DNA of 64,000 nt, from NCBI GenBank assembly GCA_946998295.1, contig CAMPYS010000005.1, positions 27,020 through 91,019 of the forward strand, read 5' to 3'. A program made the translations under genes and the position numbers. The notes below the pieces were generated by a model. The model did no database searches and was not told the DNA's origin. It saw only the letters and a program-made list of their open reading frames with translations. The stretch comes from an uncultured Prevotella sp. (GTDB lineage: Bacteria > Bacteroidota > Bacteroidia > Bacteroidales > Bacteroidaceae). Shown one piece after another: positions 1-8,793 of the stretch. Positions within the stretch are counted from its first letter, which is position 1. Every line of letters begins with the position of its first letter.

Positions 1-550
1 TAGGTTTAAGAGATAAGCGTGCAAGAAGATAACTTATTATAAAAAGTAAACTTAGTCCTACTAGGAACAAAATAAATAGATTTTTGCGCAGTTCTCTAAT
101 GTTAGTATATCCATAACCATCATATGCTGCAGCTGTTACAATGTACTTTTTGTTCTTGAATTTATATACCATTCCAATACATTGATACTTTTTTATATAG
201 AATGATATTTGTTTTTTTCGTAATATATCACGAATCATTTCTGGCGTTTCTTTTATGATATCGCTCTGTATAGCATCATGATATAGTATATTAAACTGAG
301 GGTCATATACAACGACTTCTACTTCGTCAATGAATTTACGATTATTTAGGTAAATATATTGCATTGTATGGGCATCTGTTTGTCCTGCCAAGAATAAATG
401 AGCCTTAGTTACAGCTTCACTTCTTAATCGTCTAAAGAAAGTTTCACTTCGTGTTTTTTCACTAAAGAAATAGATCATTGATAAGCAAAATAAAAAAACT
501 GTAGCAGTGATAGCAGTATATTTTATTGTAAGTGCAGTTCGTATTTTCAT
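1..550 (-). CDS. sensor histidine kinase, N-terminal part (cut by window edge)
   Basis: Inner-membrane sensor of a two-component pair. Only the first ~183 codons are inside the window and the frame runs open off the left edge. Visible are a short cytoplasmic start, a first membrane segment at about residues 8-28, a ~125-residue extracytoplasmic sensor part, and a second hydrophobic segment at about 155-175 ending in an LSLKP-like junction typical of the entry to a HAMP or dimerisation region. The catalytic HisKA and ATPase domains would lie outside. Its ATG overlaps the stop of the response-regulator gene (ATGA), so the two are probably co-transcribed and translationally coupled, regulator first. 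The histidine-kinase call is inferred from this context and topology; no kinase motif is in view. Confidence 0.75.
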   Translation of the reverse strand, partial: MKIRTALTIKYTAITATVFLFCLSMIYFFSEKTRSETFFRRLRSEAVTKAHLFLAGQTDAHTMQYIYLNNRKFIDEVEVVVYDPQFNILYHDAIQSDIIKETPEMIRDILRKKQISFYIKKYQCIGMVYKFKNKKYIVTAAAYDGYGYTNIRELRKNLFILFLVGLSLLFIISYLLARLSLKP

Positions 551-1263
551 ATAATTTTATTTTTTGTTAGGACAAATCCAATACCGGGCTTTGTATGAAT
601 AAGTTTTATAGAAAAAGGTCTATCTATTTTTTTTCGTAGATAGTTAATATAAACATCTATAAAGTTAGTGCCTGTATCGAAATGTGTATTCCAAACATTT
701 TTTGCTATTTCTGAACGAGAGATAATACGTTCTGCATGTAAAACCATGTATTCTAATAGATTATATTCTTTTGGAGTAAGTTTAATATTTGTTTCACCTC
801 GTTTACATTCGTGTAAGTTAGGGTCAATTTGTAAGTCAGCATATATAATATTTTTTATTTTTTGTTCATCTTCATTTATTTGGTTATTGTGACGTTTTAA
901 TAGAGCTTTCACACGTGCCATAAGTTCTCTCAAATCGAAAGGTTTAACAATATAGTCATCTGCACCTACATCAAATCCCTCTAATTTATCATCTGTTGTA
1001 CCTAATGCAGTAAGTATAAGTATAGGTATGTTTTTATCTTTGCATCGTATAGCTTTACATAATTCAAATCCATCAAGTTTAGGTAATATGATATCTGATA
1101 TTATTAGGTTAAATTTTTTAGAATTAAAAAGTCTTAATCCCATACTTCCATCATAAGCGACCATTACATTGTAGCCATGTTCTTCTAAACCTATTTTTAA
1201 TAAGTCTGCTACACGTTTTTCATCTTCTATAATGAGAATTTGTTGTGTATTACTATTACTCAT
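547..1263 (-). CDS. OmpR/PhoB-family response regulator
   Basis: DNA-binding response regulator of 238 residues, the usual length for the OmpR class. The N-terminal receiver domain (about 8-120) has the acidic pair E13/D14, phospho-acceptor D57 (in SDIILPKLDG), T85 and K107 of the KPF motif. The C-terminal winged-helix domain (about 140-235) includes an RKKIDRP-type recognition-helix region and ends in the typical HTKPGIGFVL hairpin. It is followed by the sensor kinase with a 4-base ATGA overlap. The regulated genes cannot be read from the sequence; the divergently transcribed lipoprotein protease across the gap is one candidate, by position only. Confidence 0.95.
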   Translation of the reverse strand: MSNSNTQQILIIEDEKRVADLLKIGLEEHGYNVMVAYDGSMGLRLFNSKKFNLIISDIILPKLDGFELCKAIRCKDKNIPILILTALGTTDDKLEGFDVGADDYIVKPFDLRELMARVKALLKRHNNQINEDEQKIKNIIYADLQIDPNLHECKRGETNIKLTPKEYNLLEYMVLHAERIISRSEIAKNVWNTHFDTGTNFIDVYINYLRKKIDRPFSIKLIHTKPGIGFVLTKNKII

Positions 1264-1682
1264 TTTCTTATTTTGATTTATTATATTACATATAAAGTTA
1301 TAAATTACTATATATTACTATAATATAGTGCGAAGATCATTTGCAGAACAAATTAACATAAGATTACGAAATTTAATATAGTTAGATGTTTAAATGAATG
1401 CCTACATAGACTTTATCAATAACTTTATTGGTAGAGTAAAAAAATCTACTGCTACTTTTTGCAAAAGTAAAAAAAAATATTCTTAATTTGTTAAGGAAAT
1501 ATTATCTTTGCAAATAAAATACCTTATATTTAATGCTGATAGCTGTTATTAGCTATATAGTTTTACTTAGCTATTTGACTATTTTAATAGCTTTTGTGTT
1601 AAATTTAAACTTATATCAGCAATAAAATAGTCAAAGAAAACTATAAATATCATATAGATAAATTCAACTAAAGATCATTTAA
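1264..1682. other. divergent intergenic region, 419 bases
   Basis: AT-rich gap between the divergent response-regulator and serine-protease genes, so it should hold promoters for both. On the plus strand a TATCTTTG box at 1503-1510 fits the Bacteroidetes -7 element (TAnnTTTG), but no TTTG or TTG sits at the expected 19-21 base distance (the nearest TTTG, 1487-1490, leaves only 12). I see no coding potential, tRNA or strong hairpin here. Confidence 0.4.
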
Positions 1683-2897
1683 ATGAAAAAAATACTAAAA
1701 ATACTATTTACGTTCTTATTAATAACAATTGTAATATCGTGTAATAAGAAAAAAGATGTAGAAGAATTATTTAATGACACCCGTTCAGGAGTAGTATTAA
1801 TTATGAATAATTACTATTATTCACTAAGATTATCTAATGGTAATAAAATATATTTTTCAGGGATAGATGATAATGGTACTATTCAAAACTTGACAGATGA
1901 TAAAAAGCAAGCAGAAGCTAATGCAAATTCATTGTCAGGAACTGGCTTCTTTATTGATTCAGATGGTACAATAATGACCAATAGACATGTAGCTGAACCT
2001 TCGCTTGATAAAGACTTAGTAATAAGGTCATTAAATCAAATATATACCTATATAGATAGACTTTATCAACTTCAGATGAATAGTTTATATGCAAAGATAG
2101 AAGCGATACAACGCAAAGGAGTTAACTCCCAGAATAGTTATGATGAATATGAATCTGATTATGAAGATTATGAAGATGAAAATGGAAACGAACCAGATAT
2201 TTATGAAGATGAAAATGGTGAAGACTATCATGATTATGATGATTATCAAGAAGCGCAGCATTTGAATGAAGCTAATAGGTTAGAAAAACAGCTAATAGGC
2301 AAGATAAACTATATAAAAGAGGAGCGAGATAAATTATATCAATTAAGTCTCTCAGATATAAAGATAGAAACTATTTCAAAAATAGGGGTTGTATATGATA
2401 ATTCTATATTATCTTCAGATAATGATGTCTATAACACCAATAGATGTGATATAAAAAAAGTATCTAATATAGATAATATAGATCTTGCTTTGTTACAATT
2501 ACGGACAAAATGTACACCATCATCAAGTTACATTTTTAATGTATATTCTAAGAGAGATGAGCCATTAACTAATAAAATTATTTCTCTTTTTAAATCTGAT
2601 AAAACAGGGAATTTAAAGATAGGACAGCAATTATATATGTTAGGATATAATGCAGGTATGATAGTCGCAAATACAAAGCAAGGTATTAAAGTGCAGATGA
2701 CAGGAGGAAAGATAACACAGCTACCTGATGGCGAACGCCTACTTTATAATATTCCTACAGTTCAGGGATCAAGTGGAGGTCCAGTTATAGATGAGTATGG
2801 AAATTTAGTTGCTGTTAATTTTGCAAAACTTGTTATAAGTGATAATTTTAATTTTGGTATACCTATAAATAAGATAAGAACATTTTTAGATAGCTAA
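1683..2897 (+). CDS. lipoprotein with trypsin-like serine protease domain
   Basis: Predicted envelope lipoprotein protease of 404 residues. A signal peptide ends in a lipobox (VISC, lipidated Cys20). The trypsin/HtrA-type catalytic triad is readable: His102 in TNRHVAEP, Asp267 in NIDLALLQL and Ser364 in GSSGGPV. No PDZ domain follows, so it is not a canonical DegP; the protein ends about 40 residues after the active serine. Between His and Asp there is a ~150-residue insertion containing a Tyr/Asp/Glu-rich stretch (about 153-190) followed by a helical charged segment (about 190-225), unusual for the family. The start ATG follows directly on an A-rich leader and gives a complete signal peptide. 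Substrate unknown. Confidence 0.85.
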   Translation: MKKILKILFTFLLITIVISCNKKKDVEELFNDTRSGVVLIMNNYYYSLRLSNGNKIYFSGIDDNGTIQNLTDDKKQAEANANSLSGTGFFIDSDGTIMTNRHVAEPSLDKDLVIRSLNQIYTYIDRLYQLQMNSLYAKIEAIQRKGVNSQNSYDEYESDYEDYEDENGNEPDIYEDENGEDYHDYDDYQEAQHLNEANRLEKQLIGKINYIKEERDKLYQLSLSDIKIETISKIGVVYDNSILSSDNDVYNTNRCDIKKVSNIDNIDLALLQLRTKCTPSSSYIFNVYSKRDEPLTNKIISLFKSDKTGNLKIGQQLYMLGYNAGMIVANTKQGIKVQMTGGKITQLPDGERLLYNIPTVQGSSGGPVIDEYGNLVAVNFAKLVISDNFNFGIPINKIRTFLDS

Positions 2898-2907
2898 ATG
2901 TATTACC

Positions 2908-2959
2908 TTGTGTACAAAATATTTTTTAAATAAACTTAAAAAAAATATTTTGTACACAA
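2908..2959. terminator. 20-bp inverted repeat after the protease gene
   Basis: Two perfectly complementary 20-base arms (2908-2927 and 2940-2959), beginning TTGTGTACAAAA, enclose a 12-base loop just past the stop of the protease gene. It is the best candidate terminator there, although it lacks a clean U-run. Its GTGTAC ends make an alternative role as a binding site possible. Confidence 0.45.
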
Positions 2960-2965
2960 TAAAAA

Positions 2966-2996
2966 TTGACAAAGACAAAGTAAATTATTAATTTTG
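2966..2996 (+). promoter_or_regulatory. Bacteroidetes-type promoter for the 3095-7395 gene group
   Basis: TTG at 2966-2968, 20 bases, then TAATTTTG at 2989-2996, matching the Bacteroidetes primary-sigma consensus TTG-N19-21-TAnnTTTG. The start would be near 3003, giving a ~90-base leader to the gene at 3095. Confidence 0.65.
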
Positions 2997-3094
2997 TATA
3001 ACTTATATGATACGATGAGTAAAACAGGTATTAAAAATTTTCGATATATATAGTATTTTACTATTTATATTATAAACTATAAAACGAAATACAA

Positions 3095-3406
3095 ATGAAG
3101 CAGTTATCGATAATATTATATATTCTATTTATTACTTTTACATTATCAATGCATGCAGGTTCTCAAACAAAGCCTTCTTTGGTACTAATAGAGCAGAATA
3201 ATACAGAAATTATTATATCTATATATGGAAATACTTTGAGAGTGGAAGGTGCAAGTAATCAAACTTTATATATATATAATGTAACAGGAGTTAAAATAAT
3301 GTCTATAAAGATAGATGGACAAGATAAACGATATACGCTTAATTTACCAAAGGGATGTTATATAATAAAGGTTGGAAATGTTGTTAGGAAAATATCAATA
3401 AGATAA
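3095..3406 (+). CDS. tiny secreted protein consisting mostly of a T9SS type A-like C-terminal tail
   Basis: 103 residues. A signal peptide (about 1-23, hydrophobic core IILYILFITFTLSM) is followed by only ~80 residues, nearly all of which resemble a type A sorting domain of the type IX secretion system: a short beta segment, then YIYNVTGVKIMS, then LPKGCYIIKVGN and a basic KISIR terminus. Normally such a tail ends a large cargo protein; here almost no passenger remains. It lies 8 bases before the GHL10 gene and shares its upstream promoter. It could be a genuine small exported protein or the tail of a decayed cargo gene that kept a signal peptide. The family resemblance is by eye. Confidence 0.65.
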   Translation: MKQLSIILYILFITFTLSMHAGSQTKPSLVLIEQNNTEIIISIYGNTLRVEGASNQTLYIYNVTGVKIMSIKIDGQDKRYTLNLPKGCYIIKVGNVVRKISIR

Positions 3407-3414
3407 TAATAGAA

Positions 3415-4935
3415 ATGATAAAATATCTTGATAGTACGTATAAAAAAATATATTTAGTAATATTTTTACTATTAACAAATATATTAGTATTAAATGCTTA
3501 TACAACAAAAAAACGAGAGTTCCGAGGTGCTTGGATACAATGTGTAAATGGACAATTCCAAGGACTACCAATACAGAAAATACAAAAAATGTTGATAACT
3601 CAGCTTGATAAATTACAGCAGATAGGTGTAAATGCTATAATATTCCAAGTTAGAGCAGAATGTGATGCACTTTATCAAAGTAAATATGAACCTTGGAGTC
3701 GTTTTTTGACAGGGAAACAAGGAACACCGCCTAATCCTTATTGGGATCCTTTGCAATGGATGATAGAGCAGTGCCATAAACGAGGAATGGAATTACATGC
3801 ATGGATTAACCCATATAGAGCTAAAACAAAAACAACTAAACAATTAGCAATTTCTCATATAGCTATACAAAAGCCAGAACGAATATTTGAATATGATGGA
3901 CAGTATATACTTAATCCAGGCTTACCAGAAAACGCTGATTATATTTGTAAAATAGCAGAAGATATTATATCAAGATATGATGTAGATGGTTTTCATATAG
4001 ATGATTATTTCTATCCCTATCCTGTAGCAGGGAAGCGGATACCTGATATAAAAGAATTTAGTAATTATGGAGGTGGATTTGGATTAATTCAGGATTGGAG
4101 AAGAGATAATGTTGATAGGTTTATAAAAAAGTTATATGAAACTGTTCATAGGGTAAAACCGTGGGTTAAATTTGGAGTTTCTCCATTTGGAATATATAGA
4201 AATCAAAAAAATGCTCCAAACATAGGTAGTAAAACTTTTGGATTACAAAACTATGATGACTTATATGCAGATGTTCTCAAATGGATAAACAATGGGTGGG
4301 TAGACTATTGTGTACCACAACTATATTGGGAGATAGGAAATAAAGTAGCTGATTATAAAGAACTAATAAATTGGTGGAATAGATATGCAGGGAATAGACC
4401 CCTATATATAGGGGAGGATGTTTTACGTACGGCTAAAGCTCCAGATTTGAAAAACCCTAAATATAACCAATTACCTGCAAAACATTATTTGCACCAAAAA
4501 GCTGAAAACGTTCAAGGAACAGTTCTATGGTATGCTGCTTCGGTGGTTAATAATCCGGGTAATTATGCTAATATTCTAAAAAATAATTATTGGAGAACTC
4601 CAGCACTTCAACCGTTAATGCCATTTATTGATGATAAAGCACCAAAAAAACCGAGACGATTAAAAATTAAGTGGACTCATAATGGATGTTTTCTTACTTG
4701 GAAAGCACCAAAAGCAAAAAAATGGAGCGATGAAGCTGTAAAATATGTTGTTTATAAATTTAGAAAAGGAGAAATAATAGATATAGAAGATCCATCTAAG
4801 ATAGAGTCAATAACATATAATAATGCGATTCATCTAAATTATCAAGCTACAAACATTAAATATAAATATGTTGTAACTGCTATCGACAGAGCTGGAAATG
4901 AGAGTAAGCCAAAGAAAAAGAGCGTGAAACTATAA
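3415..4935 (+). CDS. GHL10 (DUF187) family glycoside-hydrolase-like protein
   Basis: 506-residue exported protein. After a signal peptide ending near residue 29 (LTNILVLNA) comes a (beta/alpha)8-type GHL10 domain (about 33-380) with the family opening FRGAWIQCV, then AIIFQVRAECDALY, MELHAWINPYRA and VDGFHIDDYFYPYP. The C-terminal ~100 residues look like a fibronectin type III module (about 405-505). The family is related to glycoside hydrolases and is thought to act on envelope or extracellular polysaccharide; the true substrate is not known. No T9SS tail or lipobox is seen, so a periplasmic location is likely. It follows the small T9SS-tail gene by 8 bases and precedes mutS2 by 33. Confidence 0.85.
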   Translation: MIKYLDSTYKKIYLVIFLLLTNILVLNAYTTKKREFRGAWIQCVNGQFQGLPIQKIQKMLITQLDKLQQIGVNAIIFQVRAECDALYQSKYEPWSRFLTGKQGTPPNPYWDPLQWMIEQCHKRGMELHAWINPYRAKTKTTKQLAISHIAIQKPERIFEYDGQYILNPGLPENADYICKIAEDIISRYDVDGFHIDDYFYPYPVAGKRIPDIKEFSNYGGGFGLIQDWRRDNVDRFIKKLYETVHRVKPWVKFGVSPFGIYRNQKNAPNIGSKTFGLQNYDDLYADVLKWINNGWVDYCVPQLYWEIGNKVADYKELINWWNRYAGNRPLYIGEDVLRTAKAPDLKNPKYNQLPAKHYLHQKAENVQGTVLWYAASVVNNPGNYANILKNNYWRTPALQPLMPFIDDKAPKKPRRLKIKWTHNGCFLTWKAPKAKKWSDEAVKYVVYKFRKGEIIDIEDPSKIESITYNNAIHLNYQATNIKYKYVVTAIDRAGNESKPKKKSVKL

Positions 4936-4968
4936 TTATAATCAATATAGAAAAGCGCTTAAACAATA

Positions 4969-7395
4969 ATGATATATCCAGAGAACTTTGAGCAAAAAAT
5001 AGGTTTTAATCAGGTACGTAACCTGCTTAAAGGCTATTGTGTTTCTACATTAGGAAAAGAGAAAGTAAATGCTTTATACTTTTCTACTTCTCATAAAAAA
5101 ATAGATAAATGGTTAAAACAAATTACAGAACTAAGAAAAATAAATGTTTCTGACGATAATTTTACCCTTAGTGATGTTTTTGACATAAGAGAAAGTGTAA
5201 GTAGAATAAAGTTGAGGGGTACATATATAGAGACAGAAGAACTATATGATTTAAAGCGAACAATTGAAACTACTAATTCTGTAGTAAACTATTTAAGAAA
5301 AGGTGAAGAACAATCTAATGGAGAAATAATTTACAATTATCCTGAATTGTGTGACTTAACAAAAGGAATAGATAGTTTAGCGAAAGTAGTAACTCTTATA
5401 AATAATGTAGTAGACTCTAATGGTAATATAAAAGATACCGCTTCAAAAGCTTTAAGAGAAATAAGAGTAGAGTTATTAAATTTGCGAAAGAAAATTAATT
5501 CAACTATTAATTCTATTCTCAAAAATGCTCAAAAAGAGGGTATAGTTGAAAAAGATACTTTGACTACGTTGCGTGAAGGAAGAATTTTAATACCAGTTGT
5601 CGCAAATCTAAAAAAGAAAATACCAGGAATAGTGCATGCTGAAAGTTCTACAGGGCATACTGTATTTATTGAACCTGCACAAGTTGTAGAAATTAATAAT
5701 CATATAAAAGAATTAGAAAATAAAGAACGTCGTGAAATTATCCGTATTTTAATAGAATTATCAGATAATTTGCGATTGTATATTCCTCAAATATTAGCTG
5801 CAATAAAATTTATAGCAAGTATAGATTTAATAGCTGCAAAAGCACAACTTGCAGAAAAATTTAAAGCTATTGAACCAGAATTAAGCGATAAACCAATTAT
5901 AGATTGGGTAGAAGCTATAAACCCTTTGCTCAAATTAAATTCTGCATCAATAATTCCACTTAGTATTACACTAACAAACGATAAAAATATACTTATAATA
6001 TCAGGGCCTAATGCTGGAGGTAAATCTGTATGCTTAAAAACAGTAGGACTTTTACAATATATGCTACAATGTGGTATATCTGTTCCTATTGCAGAAAATT
6101 CTAAAATAGGAATATTTAAGACAATAATGATTGATATCGGCGATGAGCAAAGTATAGAAAATGCGCTAAGTACGTATTCTTCTCATCTATTGAATATGAA
6201 AGCTATGATCACTCATGCAGATACTGATGCGCTTATACTTATAGATGAGTTCGGAACAGGAACGGAACCTCAGATAGGGGCAGCTATAGCTGAAGCCATA
6301 TTAAAAAAAATATGGGAAAAAGGTATATGGGCGGTTATAACAACCCATTATCAAAATCTAAAACATTTTGCAGAAAATCATGAAGGAATTGTTAATGGAG
6401 CAATGCTTTATGATAGACATAATATGAAACCATTATTTCAATTAGCTATAGGGCGTCCTGGAAGTTCTTTTGCTATAGAAATAGCAAGAAAGATAGGACT
6501 TCCCGAAGAGGTTATAGATTATGCTGCAAATATAGTGGGATCTGATTATATCCAAAGTGATAAGTATTTACAAGATATAGTAAGAGATAAACGATACTGG
6601 GAAGCAAAGCGATCTACTATTCATAAAAACGAAAAAGACCTACAAAGAAAAATAGAAAATTATGAGCTTGAGTTGCATAATTTAAAACAGAGGAAAAAAG
6701 AAATAATAGATGACGCTAAGAGGCAAGCTGAAGAACTTATACTTGAAGCTAATAAAAATATAGAAAATATAATACGTGAAATACGTAAAAAACAAGCAGA
6801 GCATGAAGTAACTAAAAAACTAAGAGCGAAACTTACAAAATATAAAAACGAGGTAACTCCTAAAAACGAGGTAACTCCTAAAAACGAGAATATAGTTAAA
6901 CGAGAAATACCTACAGATAATATGTATTTCAAGCAAGGCGATTATGTAAAAATAAATGGACTAAATACTATTGGAAAAATAGAAAAGATAAATGAGAAAA
7001 CAGCAATAATTATATTTGGTGATGTAAAAACTAAAATTGATATAAAAGAAATAGAACCTACTACTAAAAAAGAAATTAAACAACAATTACGTAGCCAAAA
7101 AAATATACACTATAGTACGCAAACACGTGAGACTATTGATGAACATCGAAGCCAATTTAAACAAGAGATAGATGTACGAGGTATGAGGACTGAAGAGGCT
7201 TTAGTAAAAGTACAAAATTTTATAGATGATGCTATATTAGCAAGTGCTCAAAGAGTGCGTATCCTACACGGTAAAGGAAATGGAATACTTCGTATAATGA
7301 TACGTAACTACCTAAAAACAATACCTAACGTTAATTCCATTAAAGATGAACATATACAGCTTGGTGGAGCAGGAATTACCGTTGTCGAATTATAA
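4969..7395 (+). CDS. mutS2: MutS2 family ATPase with Smr domain
   Basis: 808 residues, normal for MutS2. A coiled clamp/core region (about 1-330) leads to the ABC-type ATPase with Walker A in SGPNAGGKS (about 345-353) and Walker B in LILIDEFGTGTEP (about 425-437). A long charged coiled-coil stretch (about 540-630) follows, then a KOW-like segment and a C-terminal Smr domain (about 734-808) with DVRGMR and HGKGNGILR. MutS2 proteins lack the mismatch-recognition domain; members have been linked to suppressing homologous recombination and to rescue of collided ribosomes. The linker carries a tandem 18-base repeat coding KNEVTP. Start: the ATG shortly after the GHL10 gene gives the standard N-terminus. 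Confidence 0.95.
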   Translation: MIYPENFEQKIGFNQVRNLLKGYCVSTLGKEKVNALYFSTSHKKIDKWLKQITELRKINVSDDNFTLSDVFDIRESVSRIKLRGTYIETEELYDLKRTIETTNSVVNYLRKGEEQSNGEIIYNYPELCDLTKGIDSLAKVVTLINNVVDSNGNIKDTASKALREIRVELLNLRKKINSTINSILKNAQKEGIVEKDTLTTLREGRILIPVVANLKKKIPGIVHAESSTGHTVFIEPAQVVEINNHIKELENKERREIIRILIELSDNLRLYIPQILAAIKFIASIDLIAAKAQLAEKFKAIEPELSDKPIIDWVEAINPLLKLNSASIIPLSITLTNDKNILIISGPNAGGKSVCLKTVGLLQYMLQCGISVPIAENSKIGIFKTIMIDIGDEQSIENALSTYSSHLLNMKAMITHADTDALILIDEFGTGTEPQIGAAIAEAILKKIWEKGIWAVITTHYQNLKHFAENHEGIVNGAMLYDRHNMKPLFQLAIGRPGSSFAIEIARKIGLPEEVIDYAANIVGSDYIQSDKYLQDIVRDKRYWEAKRSTIHKNEKDLQRKIENYELELHNLKQRKKEIIDDAKRQAEELILEANKNIENIIREIRKKQAEHEVTKKLRAKLTKYKNEVTPKNEVTPKNENIVKREIPTDNMYFKQGDYVKINGLNTIGKIEKINEKTAIIIFGDVKTKIDIKEIEPTTKKEIKQQLRSQKNIHYSTQTRETIDEHRSQFKQEIDVRGMRTEEALVKVQNFIDDAILASAQRVRILHGKGNGILRIMIRNYLKTIPNVNSIKDEHIQLGGAGITVVEL
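6844..6888 (+). repeat. in-frame 18-base tandem repeat inside mutS2
   Basis: Two and a half identical copies (6844-6861, 6862-6879, 6880-6888) coding for KNEVTP, KNEVTP, KNE in the flexible linker between the coiled coil and the Smr domain. The copies are identical at base level, so the expansion is recent or still changing in length. Confidence 0.9.
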
Positions 7396-7559
7396 TATTT
7401 TTTAATTTGTGTATTTATAAATTATTTTGTAGCAATTTATAATAAGTATAGGAAAAAATACCCTTTAAATTTGATAATATAGATAAAAATTTTGAGTATT
7501 TCATATATGTTTTTGCTTATAAAGGAGAAGATAAAAAAATATAGTCAAATCAGAAATAT

Positions 7560-7880
7560 ATAAAGCTATTTCTACAAATAATATTATTGATTATTGGTAA
7601 ATCTTTTAATGGGATTATACCTATTTATAATATGCAAGGTTTAAAAATAGGAAACAGTATAAACCCAAATCGGTCATTAGAAAATTTCGTTTTCATTTTG
7701 TCTTGAAATAGAACGAAAAATGCATATTGTGTTAGTATACAGATGCTATATCGATGGCATAGTCTGCTATAATCTGACTTTTTGCACAGAAAAATCTCTA
7801 ATGACCGATTTGGGATAAAAGATTTAGAAAAATTACCCAAAGGTATTTATATTATCGGTAAGAAAGCAATAATCAGATAA
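7560..7880 (+). pseudogene. remnant of a T9SS-type C-terminal domain, interrupted
   Basis: The plus strand reads GIIPIYNMQGLKIG at about 7611-7653 and, after a 145-base interruption, DLEKLPKGIYIIGKK then AIIR and a stop at 7878-7880. Joined, these match the ending of Prevotella-type secreted proteins (P-I-Y-N-x-x-G-x-K-x-G ... L-P-K-G-I-Y-I-I-x-x-K-K). Upstream the frame meets a stop (about 7543), and a likely frameshift (AISTNNIIDY in another frame) is visible, so the passenger part is lost. The break is occupied by the inverted-repeat element at 7664-7815. The resemblance is by eye. Confidence 0.5.
7664..7815. mobile_element. MITE-like inverted-repeat element inside the T9SS-tail remnant
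   Basis: Two perfect 18-base inverted arms, beginning CCCAAATCGGTCATTAGA at about 7664 and ending with its reverse complement at about 7815, enclose ~115 bases with no coding capacity. The arms split the T9SS-tail remnant between its two conserved halves, as expected for insertion of a small non-autonomous element. No target-site duplication is clear. Confidence 0.5.
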
Positions 7881-8096
7881 CTTATTTATTATAGTAAAGA
7901 GTTTAAGTATCTTTGTATTTTACGACTATATTTATATTGCGAAAGTATAGTAAATGGAAAATATAGAATTATAAGAAGTTATTATAAAAATACTGATAGA
8001 GAAAAAGAATATCAAGTATAAAAGAAGTAATGTCTTATAATGATTATGGGATTGTTCTGTTTCACGATAAATTGTGGAAACTCATTTCCTTGTTAT

Positions 8097-8127
8097 TTTG
8101 GAAATTGAATAAATATATTTATATTTG
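8097..8127 (+). promoter_or_regulatory. Bacteroidetes-type promoter for the TetR-fabG operon
   Basis: TTTG at 8097-8100, 19 bases, TATATTTG at 8120-8127: an exact fit to the consensus. Transcription would begin near 8134, about 45 bases before the TetR start. The sequence around the start (TTTGCATAGGATTTATAGCTG region) has no obvious long palindrome for an operator. Confidence 0.75.
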
Positions 8128-8178
8128 CATAGGATTTATAGCTGTGCAAATATTTTTATGGTGGATTGAATAAGTTAC

Positions 8179-8793
8179 ATGACAATTTATAGAACTCGTA
8201 GGCATATTATAGACGTAGCACGTCAATTATTTGCTAAAAGAGGGTTAGCAAATACAACAATAAACGACATTGCTATAGCTTCAGGCAAAGGGCGTAGAAC
8301 TTTATATACTTATTTTGCAAATAAAGAGGATATATATTCTGCAGTCATAGAGAGCGAATTGGAACGTCTATCTGATAAACTTGATGCTGTAGCGAAAAAA
8401 AATATTTCCCCTCATGAAAAAATAATAGAACTTATTTATACACACCTTAGAGTAATTAAGGAAACTGTTATCCGTAATGGTAACCTTAGAGCTGAGTTTT
8501 TTAGAAATATTTGGATGGTTGAGAAGGTTCGTAAAAATTTTGATGAAGATGAGATAGAACTCTTTCGTACTGTTTATAGCGAAGCAAAAAATAGTGGAGA
8601 TTTTGATATAGAAAGTGTAGAACTTGTTGCAGACATAACACATTATTGTATTAAAGGACTTGAAGTTCCTTTTATTTATGGACGTCTTGGACATGGGCTA
8701 ACAGAAGAAGCAAGTAGACCTTTAGTTGCTAAAGTCGTTTATGGAGCCTTAGGAAGTAAAATAGAAAAAGAAAACAAATATAAGAATTTATGA
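8179..8793 (+). CDS. TetR/AcrR-family transcriptional regulator
   Basis: 204 residues. The N-terminal helix-turn-helix (about 8-55) reads RQLFAKRGLANTTINDIA then GKGRRTLYTYFANKEDIY, classic TetR. The C-terminal ligand-binding half is not assignable to a ligand. The gene ends in an ATGA overlap with fabG (stop 8791-8793, fabG start 8790), so the regulator and a fatty-acid synthesis enzyme are translationally coupled. The likely inference is a regulator linked to fatty-acid or envelope-lipid status that may control its own operon; this is context, not proof. Confidence 0.9.
   Translation: MTIYRTRRHIIDVARQLFAKRGLANTTINDIAIASGKGRRTLYTYFANKEDIYSAVIESELERLSDKLDAVAKKNISPHEKIIELIYTHLRVIKETVIRNGNLRAEFFRNIWMVEKVRKNFDEDEIELFRTVYSEAKNSGDFDIESVELVADITHYCIKGLEVPFIYGRLGHGLTEEASRPLVAKVVYGALGSKIEKENKYKNL

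Larger units (their letters stand above)
7396..8178. other. 783-base gap: decayed T9SS-tail gene, inverted-repeat element, promoter
   Basis: Between mutS2 and the TetR gene there is no intact gene. The left part (about 7440-7560) has short open stretches broken by stops. 7560-7880 holds a T9SS-tail remnant with an inverted-repeat insert, and 8097-8127 holds a promoter; each is listed separately. I see nothing identifiable in 7885-8090. Confidence 0.6.

Noticed and set aside
6844..6888. Considered CRISPR-like repeats
   Set aside because: The units are contiguous, in frame and code for a linker; no spacers. No CRISPR array or cas gene was seen anywhere in the window.
3095..7395. Considered the tiny T9SS-tail gene, GHL10 gene and mutS2 as a functional system
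   Set aside because: Spacing allows co-transcription, but the functions have no known link and no overlap or shared motif supports more than chance adjacency.
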